A stretch of DNA of 64,000 nucleotides from Colius striatus (lineage: Eukaryota; Chordata; Aves; Coliiformes; Coliidae): assembly GCF_028858725.1 (NCBI RefSeq), contig NC_084762.1:9185374-9249373 (forward strand), given 5' to 3'. The first letter of the stretch is position 1; every line of letters starts with the position of its first letter. The notes under the pieces were generated by a model. The model searched no databases, was not told where the DNA came from, and saw nothing but the letters and a program-made list of their open reading frames with translations. This document shows positions 27,601-39,600 of this stretch, in pieces. The position numbers were made by a program, and so were the translations under genes.

Positions 27601-30600
27601 CGGCAACTTTCCAATGGAAGAACAGCTTTGAGAACGTCATTTTTGAATGCCTGCCCATTGCCCATGACAGTGAAGCAGCTCAGGCTCTCAGGCCAACAAA
27701 TTAACCAAAGTCCAGGGTTGGAACTCTTCAGCAAGCAGCTAAGCAACTGCTACTTTGGCAAGCAGATCTACTGGAAGGTGTCCCTGCCCATAGCAAAGGG
27801 GTTTGAATGGAATGATCTTTAAGGTCCCTTCCAACCCAAACCATTCTAGGATTCTATGACTCCCCTAAAATGAGTGGAATTAGGCTTTGATTACCAGAAG
27901 ACAAAAAAAAAAATGACAGTGTAACTCCTGCTGAAGCAGGTGTCTATCCCAGGAATCATCCTGACTTCTGTCAGAATAAGTCAGTACAGTTACTGAGGGG
28001 AGGAGAGAAAGAGTCACAACTTTAATGTCCTAACCAAGGGTCATATCCTTAGGGATTCATATGTCAGAGGCAACAAAGGTTCAGTACTTAGGTAACCTGG
28101 CCAATTCATCAGCAAAGTTAGGGGACGATGAAAAAGGACAGAGTGACATAGGGACAAAGATGTGGCTTCTTATTCACACTTCAGATATGCTAATTCAGGG
28201 AGAGAGGACATAGCACTGTTGAAATGCTAGGTGATTTTTAAGTAAACAGGCTTGAAGCCTGTATCTCTGAACACAAGGAAGAAATGAACCTTTTGAAGGT
28301 TATCATGAGGACCTGATGCATGACAGTTGTTCAATCAAGACAAAGATTCACTTTTGTCACTTGATAAACACCAAGACATCTGAGAGTAAACTACTTTCTC
28401 TTCTGAAACTTAGACTAGAAGACTAAAATCCTTACATCTTGTAGAGCCAAATTATTGTGGCTAGGTTCACAGCAATTATCTCAGTGATCTAGAAAACACA
28501 CGAGGGAAAAGCTCAGAGGGAACATAAGTTTCTAAAATCCCCCCTAGCCATAAACTCTTCCCGGTGAACGTACAGCAGACTTTCCACAAACTTCTAAACA
28601 CATTCAAGTATGTGGGAAGCAAATCATCTCTCAGGGGAGAAACTCTGAAGTAAACACCAGCAATTTGTCATATTTTCTATATATTTTACTCAAGGCTATA
28701 GGAAGGAAAGGACAGACTGAAATAGAAGATTTTGAAATCCTCTAGGTGCATTTGACAGTCCCTCTCCTTTGTCCTGAGTAGTGGATGAAATGAAGATCTT
28801 TGACAGATACCAGAAGGCATCAGTTACTAATCAAACCTCTACATGGTAAAAGTATCCAGAGTGCAATGACATGGTATGCAATACTCTGTAAATGCTGCTT
28901 GACAAGGAAGTGACCCTCAAATATTTCTTGTCTCAGGAGGATTTTAAATCAACATAGTACACTTAAATATAGGCAACATGTCCTTTTTGGAAGGTGACAT
29001 TGAATGATTGGTTCTTGTGGTCACTAAAGGAGTTTATGTGGAGGACAGTTTTGCAAGTGCAGGAAAGAGGCTGTGAGTGGAAGATATTCTATTCCATATT
29101 CTATTCATGTTATTCTGATGTGAATCAGTGAGCTCACATCAGCTGTTAGATTGATTTCTTCAAGAAAGAAAAGGACATATTGCTTTCCTTCTATGAAACA
29201 GCACCTCTGAAATTGAGATGCAGAATTTAGTCATCCAAGGAGGAACACAGTGTGCTGGGAGTAACCCCAAGTTATAGTAGATTGTGAATTGCAGATTGCT
29301 CAGATAATAGCAATGAAAGATATATAAAGCATGCCATTAAGAAGTAGACTCTCTGTTCTTGCTTAGTGAGCAGAGTCAGCTTCCTTATTGTGAAAGAAGA
29401 TAAAGCATGCTGAAGTTTGCCCTCATTTTCTCCAGTTTTCTTCATGCCAATTTTATGGAATTTGCCCTTTTCAAGATCCTTGTAGTGTTTGGAATAATCT
29501 CCCAGTGTTAGCAGAGTAGCTAAATATACATGAAGCTAGCAAGTAATTCATCTTGATGATGAGGTTCATGACTTCCTGATACTACTGAAGGGTTTTTATT
29601 ATTATTATATCTGTTCTTTGGGCATAAAAGACAAGAAAAATGAGCCTTAGCTCATGAAATAGCCTCCATCCAATAATATAGTTTGTATGGGTATCAAGAG
29701 AGTGTATTCCTGTAAAATGGAATGTCACAGAAATGGCAAAATTTTACACTTTGGAGAGAAGACACTGCTAGAAAAATACGCAAAAAACTGGGGAGAGGGG
29801 TGGAGTGTAATAAGAAGAGGAAAAGAAACAGCATGTGGCTAAAACTGGAATACTCATTCTCCATCAGCTCCATGAAGTGTAAACAAAAGTAGCAGGAAGA
29901 AAAGAAATGTAGAAATAAAGAAAATAAAAATGAAAGATGAAATAGATTAAAACAAAAAGCAAAGAAGCCTATGGGAAAAGAGTCATAGAGGCAAAACTCA
30001 CAATGAGGGTGCTCTGTCTCAGAGAAGTACTTTAAAAGAACTGAGGTCAAATTCTTTCACTGTTGCACTGTCAGCATGAAAGGAAAAAGTGGCTGTTCTC
30101 TGCACATAGCTGAAGCAATAAGAAATAATCTGAATACCAAACATCCAAGTTGACTCTACGTGTAGGACAAACACTGTTTAAAGAAAATGTAAGTGCCAAT
30201 AGGTGCAAAAACTGTCTCCCCAGCTCAACAATTTCATTTCCTTTGGATTAAGCACTGGAGACTTCAATACAAGCTGACCAACATTCAAAACCAAGAGCCT
30301 ATGACAGTATTTTACTCTCAGGGCAGTCTACTTACATCACCAAACAAGCATGGCTAAAGAATCATAGACAAGAGGTATAAAAGCAGCACACTCTCATTTA
30401 TTAACTAGTTCTCACACTAAGAAGTAGGAGCAGCATGCTGAAACAACCAATACTTGGTTATGATATTACTAATCTGTTGATAGGAATTAAAGACTTGGAT
30501 AAGCAGGATTTTGGACATAAGACAAAAAGACCAAAATTAGGATTGAAAATACCTCATATATCTTTCATTGCTAAATAAATGTCAGCAATTTTTGGCTAGA

Positions 30601-33600
30601 AGATTGAGCTATTGGGAAAATAGCCAATTAAACAGACCAGAAAAATGACAATAAACAGTAACTCAAAGTTCCTGAATGCAAGTCCCACACCATATCTGAA
30701 GCTTTGCACTGTTTACTTGGATATCCTAAGCATTTCAAATGTCAGTAACTACGTATATGTAGCAATCTTGATTCTCATTCCCACTGCCCTTTACTTTTGG
30801 ATGCATTTTTCTAATTGAATCTGTTGTAAATCTGTCATTTGTGCTTAGAATTTTAGTGTTAACTGCATTTCAAGATATTTCCTCTGAAAAGCAACCTGGC
30901 ACTGTGTCTCATGCTAGCCATTTTGGCCCATGAAATTCTCAGGCTCAAAAGAATCCACCTTTTTTCCTTCAAGTAGTTAACTCACTATTTAAACACACCA
31001 AGATAATGACACTCTTCAAATCTACATCTACATATCTTCCCACTAGTTAAGGATGACACTTGCAATTAAAACTTAAGTACAGTTCACAGTGTACATTGCT
31101 GTTGCTTCACACCATTCACGTGGTCAGACTGCCCTTAGCATAACTTACGCATTTCACAAAAGAAAACAAGAACACAATTTCTTTAATAAGCCACAGAAAA
31201 TGAGTAACATGTGAAAGGCATACCCCCATGTATCTTTAATGTAATTCTTTTTAATAAACATTATCTGTCTTATTTTGTTTAAGCATTTGATTATCTCAGT
31301 GTACACTTTTGAACTGCCTATGTGAACACAAGAGAACTGATTTAAAATCACTGGTTGTACAAAATCATTCCCCTGTGCTATAATCATTTCTTTGCCAACT
31401 CTATTTTTTACTGATAATCCCCTATATTTTTATCTCACATCTCTCATATGTGACCTCCAGAGTGGCTTGTCTATCTCCCTGCATGCTGTAGCTGATGCTT
31501 TGAGAAGAATAACACATTTCCTGAGTTCTGTCAGTTGAGATGCCAACTTTGACCAAAGCGTGAATGCACAGGAAAGCAGATCTCAGGTGCTTGCTGGTGG
31601 CACTCCAACAGTTATTATCCAATCCCCAATATTAACTACACCTTCTAGATCACTGCCTCAATCTTGATCCATTCCAGCCAGTGAGGAAACATAACTTTTG
31701 CCATACAATGTTAAATCCTAACTAGGAGTATCCAAATTTCTGAGACAAGTCATAGGCTCCAAACAGATAGTTTCCAAGTTTAGGCAGTTCTGACTTAAAT
31801 CTTCCCCACACTCCTTCCTGACTCTCAGTTCTTTCATAGGATTCTCTAAAACAAGAATCAGTCTCCTTCCCTTCTTTCAAACTTCCATTTTCTGTGCAAT
31901 TAAACCCTTTCTACTTCATCCTTCCAATTTCAGTCCTTGACTCTGTTTATAATCTCTCCATGATGGCTTCAGCTTCCATGTCGATGACCACTCTGACCTC
32001 TTAGATAAATGCCATCTCTCCTCATTGCACTTCAATATTCAGTCAACAAACAGCCATTCATGGCTTTGTCTTTGAACCTAGGACCAGATCTAGTCTTTTG
32101 TTACTCATTCTTTATCCCTACACAGTTATCATTGTGATATCACTGGGACAGAATCAGTTCATTTGCTTACATATTATTCTTCATTATTTCATATTCCCTC
32201 TTACCTGTCACTACTTACAAATTCTCTCCATCCTTCTAAGGCCTCCACAGTTTTGTTCCTCCTTTCCACTGTAATATCCATCTCACCCTCTTTCAGCTCC
32301 ATACCAACAGCCACCTATTTTGCTCCTAGGATGCTAGTAGTGCACCAGTGTCCTGCTCACTTGCTCCACATGAAAATTGTTCTCTCATCTACATGGCTAA
32401 CCAAATATATTTCTGAGGCTAAACTGACTTTTTTTCCTCCACACCTTTTCGCTGCCTGTCTGTTCCAACTCTCTACTCCTCTCTTCTCCAAGTCTCTCTG
32501 TGCATTAATTACAAGAAAACAAAGAAAGCATAACACAGCAGGAAATTCATTATCCCTTTAGCATTGTCTCTCTGATGCTTTCTATTTTTGCATTTTTTTT
32601 CCCTTTCTGCCAGTGGTGAAATGTTTTACTGTCCTCTCTTCCTCTATAATCTCTCTCTCTGCATCAGCAGCAGAAATTTGTCCTTCCTCATAATCCACTC
32701 ATCCAGTTCTCTTGTTCAGCTCTCATTTACCTTCAGATCTTTCCCCAAAAGCACACAGGAAATATATTTCACCTTTCCCACCACAGAACAAAACCCACAA
32801 ACTTTGACACCACTGGCCTCTCCAATAGCCCTGCTATCTTTTTGTTTCTAAACTCATTAAGCACGCTACTTTACTGATTGGAATCCCCAGCATCTACCCA
32901 GCACGTGTCACTGCTGCATGACTCAGAGTGTATCAAATCAAAAGGTTTGTCCAGTCTAGTAACCTCTCCCTAGAAGTGGCCAAAGTAGACACTTAGGAAA
33001 AGAAAGAGTGTGAGAAGCACAACTGCTGTATCTATGCTGATCTGTGCCACATCTACTTTTCTGTTTCAGGCTTCTCTCTCCTGTCAAAACTAAAAATCAT
33101 AGAATCATAGAATAGTTGAGGTTGGAAGGAATCTTTAAAGGTCATCATCCAAACCCCCTGCAATGAGCAGGGACATCTTCAAGGGAAGATGCCCAAAGGA
33201 AACACTTTGTGTCTGGGGTACTTTGATGCCTGATGCTGCAGCCCTTCCCCATCTCTCTCTGGGCACCAACTCCCAGGGGTAACAGGATGCAGCAATGCCC
33301 CAGCATGACACGCCAAATGGAAATACAGATGGAATTGCTTCTTGGCTCAAAACAGTTCTCTCTCAAAAAAACCTCTCAACAAAACAGGGATTTTCAGCAA
33401 TTTCTTCTGTCTTCCTGTTGCCAGGAGACAGCTGACACGCATTGATGTGAGGCACCATGGGCATCATGGTGACGTTGGAGAACTTCCCAGGCAGCTGGCA
33501 CCTCGGCCCTTCATCCTGCTGACAGGCAGGACTGAGCTTGGCTGCTTGGGGAAAGGGCCATGGCTGGAAGCTACAGCCAAGCTGCGAAGAAACACTTTAA

Positions 33601-36600
33601 AATGGAGCCTCCTTCACCAGAGACATCCTGGGCTTTGGATCAGGACAAGCCAGATCAGAGGGCAGCTTCAACTTTTCTTAGCCATCCAGGAGGTGATATG
33701 GAAGAATTTTGGAATGCTGCAGAAGAAAATGCCTTGCAAGGTTTGCCTGATGAATCCTGGGACCTCATCATATGCTAACATTTCTGGGAGACAATCTGTG
33801 CCAACACTAACCAGTCTTCAACCTGTTCCTTCCTCCAGAAGCTCTGGAAGATCATTGGCAGCCATCACTTCCAGTCAGTCTGGTGGGGTGAAGATGGAAA
33901 CTGCATCATCATTGCAGAAAAACTCTTTAGAAGGGAAGTGCTGGGGAGAAGGGGACCCCTGATTTTTGAAAGCTTGTCCATGAGAGGCTTCATTCTCCAA
34001 CTTAACCTCTGTGGCTTCTCCAAAACATAAGGGGATTCTCTCATATCTGCCTCCATGGAGCAGTTGCAAGCAGCAGCAGCAGCAAGGGCTGCTCTGGGCA
34101 AAGTGTATTGGTTCCACCACGCACAAAAGAACTCTTGGGACACAGGAGAGAGGTTTATGTTCAGATAAAATAAACCTTTACAAGGTAAGAGATGGGGATG
34201 AGAGCAAAGTGTCTGATTTTGTCTTGAGGGTCACTTTGAGGAATTCTCAACGCAGGATTTCAGAGAAGCAGAAATGCTGACAAAATAGATTGAACCCATC
34301 AATTGGAACGATACTCTCCTCATGTCATGCCTTTTTTATGCTTACTCTGTACTTGGCTGCACTAAAAGTTTAAATTTTCTTGGTGTCAGCTGAATGCTCA
34401 GAAGATACCTATCAGCACCAGCGTTATTCCTGACACATCTGCTCCATGCTGAGGTGACTAAAAACTAGTGGTATTTGGGTTTCTCCACTGGATTTTAGAC
34501 TTTTGAAAATCCTACACTCCTCTGTTGCAAACTGCCAGAAACACAAGGCTGGTTATCACAGAATGGTAGGGGTTGGAAAGGGCTGCTATATTGGACCCGT
34601 CTCCATTCTGCACTCCATGGTTTGCAATAGAGCAGCTCCAGCTGCTCCCATGCCAGGGCCTCTGAGTGGCCAAGCTCCAGCCCACTGCCACTGCCCAACA
34701 TGTACCTGCAGACCACAGAATCATAGAGCTGTTTCAGCTGGAAGAGACCTTTAAGATCACAGAATCCAGCCTTTGTCCCAGTCCTATCAACCGCTAGACC
34801 ATTTCCCTAAGTGCAACACCCACCTGTTTCTTAAACGGTGACTCCAGCACCTCCCCAGGCAGCCCGTTCCAATGCCTGACAACCCTTTCAGGAGAGAAAT
34901 TCCTCCTAAATACCAAATATCACAGCTGCCAGCAACAGGGCTGGACCTCAACAGGGGCTGGACTCCAACCAGCAGAGATCTTAGGGAGTAAGAGAGTGTC
35001 ATAGAGATAGAAATATATTCATATCAAGTAACAATAAATTGTTTGCTGTTTTCAATAACAAATCTTGTCAAGTCCTTTTATCTTTCTCCACAGTCTCACA
35101 GTTGCTGCCTCAATACCTGGAGTAAGGAGTGCCTTCAGGGACATGAAGGGTTTGGCTCCAGCCTGCGAAACCCAAAGGTTCCAGGCACTAGCACTGCACT
35201 CAGCAAAACCTAGTAAAAGGCCAATCTGGGGCTACTCCAGCACTTGCAGCAGCACCCATGGCCACACAAAACAAACCAATCTCTCATAACTCTTTAGGAG
35301 TCCATGCCACTTCTTCCCCCAGCTCCGATCAAGGGCAGTGAAGATTCAGGAAGAAGACTTGGGTATCTCCTCTCCATTTTACATCACATTTGGGGATAAC
35401 TACAGCATTGCAGCTGGAAAAGCAATACATCTGTCCTACAAGAGTCACAACTTCAACTTTCTGGAGAAGGTACCTTTTCCATCAGCATAGAATCATAGAA
35501 TAGTTAGGGTTGAAAGGGACCTTTAAAGGTCATCCAGTCCAACCCCCCTGCAATAAGCAGGGACATCTTCAACTACATTAGGTTGCTCAGAGCCATCTAA
35601 TCTGACCTTGAATGTTTCCAGGGATAAGGCATCTACTGTCTCTCTGGCCAATCTGTTACAGTGGCTCACCATCCCCCCTGTGGAGGACTCCAGCTGTTTA
35701 TGCAAAGAAAATCAATGATTATAAGAAATTATGTGTTCCCTCTCTCACCTTCAACACAACCTCCACACAGAGAAGCCAGCCAGGTCCCTCCCATTGGGAG
35801 CAAAGCCTGCAATGCTCAGGGTGGCTGCTGCTGCTGGTAAGGTCTCAATATGGCAATATGCCCAGACCCATCCTCAAGCTGGGGCCAAAGAGCTGCCCAT
35901 CCAGGCCAGAGCCACCTTTGGCTGCTGGTGCTGCACAGACACCCTCTGCTCTGGACTCAAAGAAGCATAGAGAGGCCACAGCCATGACCAGAACTCCCTT
36001 CTCACACCTTCAGTTGAAAACACCCTTCATGGCTCTGCTCAGAGCGTCTCCAGCAGCAGCCCACAGGCTGCTCACTGTCTCATGGGTCACAGACCACAAC
36101 TAAAGTCTTTTACCTCATTCCTGTTTTTGTCACATTTGCAAGATGGACTTCAGTACAGCAAACACAGTACGGTACTTGTATGAGCTCCTGTAATTTAAAA
36201 GGTTGCTAGAACAGAATTGAGTTTCCTGGTTTGGGTTCTAACGGTTCACTATTAAACAAAACTAAGTGCTTTCCAACCACACCTCTACCAATTTATCCTG
36301 GTACCCAGCATGACTCCCTCCCAGGTGCACAATCCAGGCATTTCCTCTAGTTCCATTTCATGCCATTGATGATTGCCCAATGCTCCAATCTATCCAGATC
36401 GCTCAGCAAGGCCCCTTGTCCCTCAAGACAGCCAACAGCACCTCTCAGGCAGTATCCTTGGCAAACTTGGTGATTTGTTTCCAACTCCTGCATCCAGACA
36501 TTGACACAAACAATGAAGAGAACTCTAGGATTGAACTGCAAGGAACACCACTGGTGACTGGTCCCCAGTCAGATGTAGCCTCACTCACTACAACTCTCGA

Positions 36601-39600
36601 AGCCCTGCCCTTCATTCAGTTCAACCACTGCACTGTCTACCTGCTCAACTTACAGTTGGACATGTTCAGAAGAATGCTTGTAGGGAAGAGCAACAAAAAC
36701 CTCCTACATTTGCTTCATCCACTAGGCAGCTAATCTTATCGTACAGGGGTAGCAAATTAACCAGGGCTTTCCCTGGGTCAACTCATCTTTACTGGGCCTT
36801 AATGATGGCATTGTTCTTTAAATGTCCTTCAGTAGCACTCACTATGATCTTCTCCATCATTTTTCCAGGTACTGAGGTCAGCCTAACAGCTCTGTAGTTT
36901 CCTGGGTCTTCCCTCACACCCTCCTTACAGGTGGGAATAACACCAGCCAGCTTCCAGTCATCAGAGAACTCCCCAGACTCCCAAGACCTTTGGTACATGA
37001 TCAAGAAGGGTCCTGCCATAACATCTACTAGCTCATCAAGCACTCTAGGATGAAGCCCATCAGGTCCTGGTCATCTGGTGCGATTGGTCCCTTACAGTTT
37101 CACTGTCTGCAAATGGAAAGTCACTCCTCCTGCAGTCATGATCAGAGGATCAGCTTGATAGCTTGAGTAAAGGTTGAACAAATATCATTGTGTTTCCTGG
37201 TTTGGGTTCTAAAAGTTCTATAGTAAAGAAAAGCAAAGGAATCCAAGCCAATAAAGGGGTAGAGGCGCAGAGCATCAGTTTATCTCAACTGTAAGATGTA
37301 TTTAAGTAAGGTTTAACTTATAGTTCACCCTATGGAGTAGAACAGAGAGCCTGCTGAAAGCTGGGAGCATCATCTGGGTACATGGACAGCCACAACAGAA
37401 GCAGTGCTACTGAAATCACAGAGCAGGGATTATTCACAGAGTGGGAGTTATTCATCTGTTTCTACCACATTTTGTACAGACTTCACCATACATTTAAATT
37501 CATTAAAATCTCTAGGATTTGCATGTACCAGCCTTCCTCAGACAATATGGATTCATCCCTATATCCATGAATCTGTTCTGTAACCCAGGAATTATCTTAA
37601 ATTTAAATATCTATTTGGATCTTCCTGTTCACAGTAGTTCTAAAACTTGTGGTGCTCTCTATGTGACATATCTAAGATTATTAACATATAAAAAAATAAC
37701 TTCTCATCATCATCTTCATCATGCCTTAATTACTTTAAGACAGCTTTTAATCTCATTATAAATGTAATTTTCCCAGCAATCACAAGACTGTAACAAATAC
37801 CACGTTACTGCCCTTCTTTCTCCACTATGTTGGTTCCTCTCTTCCTCATCACATGAAGTAAAAAAAAGACTTTGACTTGACTTTTTAAGTCCTTCCAGGC
37901 TTTTACTGTCAAATTAATTACCTTTTAAGGACTACTTAGACATTAAATCTCATCTCTGTTCAGTTCAGATTACCTACCTCAGCCAAGTATTTTATTTTCT
38001 AACACCTCTTTCACACTCAAAGGATGACTGCAAAGCTCCATTATTTTCTTTTCATGAGGCATCTTAAAACTCATGTCATTTGAGATGCCAAAAACTCAAC
38101 GACAGTTAAAAATGGCTAGTGTATAGATAAACCACTAGTCTTACATATCCCCGTAGAGTTGCCCCTTATCTCTTGTTCAAACTTCTTTGTGAACCAGCCA
38201 AGACTGGGATAATCCTTTTTGTTAGCATGCACACACAAACATGCAGTCTGCAACAGAGCCTTGTTCATGCTTAGCTAACTGATACCAGTGATACTCCAAC
38301 AACTGAGGACTACTCAGACTAACAAGACTTGAAAATTTGAACCAGTAATTCACAAAAAAAAATGATGAACACAGAAATTTTTATGCTGAGTATCTCAGAT
38401 GTTAATAACCACAATTTGTGCCACTGAAAACCACTAAACTTCTGAGCCACATTCCACCTCCAAGAACTACGTACTTGCTTAAATAGTGCTAAGTACAACC
38501 TTAATATTTTACTATATTAAGAAATCAGAGTTAACAATTAGGAATTTACTTTCTTTAATAACTAGTCTGTGGTTTTCCTGATGTCAGAAAAAGTGATGAA
38601 TTTCCATGCAATTAGCTTTTAAATTAGAACACCAATCTATTGTGTCACTTCTGGAATAGGTCCAGTTCACCTAAAGTACCATAATATGATGTCTTAATGA
38701 ACAGAAGCACAGGATATATGAAACATCTCATGTAATACTAATTTATAACAGACTACAGTAGCAGCCTAGAAAAGGCTATTCTCTAAATATCCTTATTGCT
38801 CACTGTTATAGAAATTATAGGGTTTAGCACCAAAGTGTGCTTCCTCAACCTTTGCATGACTGTACTCCACTTGCAAACATTACTTCTGAATCTTGCAAGA
38901 GAACTGACATTCTTCATCATTCACTGGTGCTTAACTGCAAGTCTAGTAAACTAATTTGCTAACAGCTTAATAATTAAATGGCACCAACAAAAACCAAAGC
39001 AAGCTGGTTATATTTCCTTTAGGAAGGAGATCTCTACAAACTATAAAGCTTAAACCAGTAGAAAAACAGATTTCTTCTTCTGCTTTCTTTCTCTTTCTTA
39101 ATTTAAAGTGTAATTCTAAGTGGGTTTAATTGCCAAGTCTGCCATTTAAAGCTTCTCCCTTCTTTCTGTTTCAAAAACCTTCCAAACTCGCTGCCTAATT
39201 ATAGGTTGGAGGGGTTTGTAGTTATTAAAATAAGCTTGCCTATTACTGAATCAAATTCCAGCCCACTGTAAGGAGCAAGTCCAGCAATGTGAACGTTTGC
39301 TTTCATTAATGGACCAGTGGAAAGTTCAATATGTCTTTCTGATATGACTCTGAGAAGGATACTGAAGAAAAAATCCTAAGTTGCATTTCTCTGTGAAACA
39401 CCATATCAAACATCATCAATTTGTTCATGTGCTCATTTTGCACTGTTAGCTCATTGGTTAATTGGACATATTGTTTTATGTTTTAAGATCTACTCCTATA
39501 TAAAAAGCCTGTCTGATTCCAGGACTGTGTTCTGAAAAGTTTATTAGGTAGCAACTGCTGAAATATACAGTGACACTGGAAAAATTTCTGTTGGAACAGT

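Larger units (their letters stand above)
33560..35486 (+). pseudogene. Broken heat shock factor family gene copy (HSFY/HSFX-like DNA-binding domain)
   Basis: One reading frame runs from ATG 33560 (context GGGCCATGG) to about 34184, broken only by TAA stops at 33776, 34028 and 34166. Its acidic start ([19 protein letters not shown]) leads into an HSF-type winged-helix domain: [20 protein letters not shown] at about 33827-33886, then a segment like NEELFQKEVL ([15 protein letters not shown]), then [20 protein letters not shown] ending near 34024. The canonical recognition helix SFVRQLN has its Arg replaced by Leu (CTC, 33995-33997). HSFY/HSFX proteins have this domain near the N-terminus. An AAG|GTAAGA donor-like site follows at 34184 and a CTCCACAG acceptor-like site ends at 35093. 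A later open piece ([19 protein letters not shown], 35380-35440) may be its C-terminal part, in another frame. CR1 copies sit inside the span. The strand is opposite to MARCHF11. The domain call is firm; the downstream limits are inference. Confidence 0.72.

Noticed and set aside
32163..32851. Plus-strand frames of 132 and 87 residues
   Set aside because: The DNA is pyrimidine-rich (CT repeats), giving Ser/Leu/Phe-rich frames with no domain.
33342..33962. 206-residue plus-strand frame across the HSF relic
   Set aside because: It is in a different frame from the HSF domain; the longer run is a shadow.
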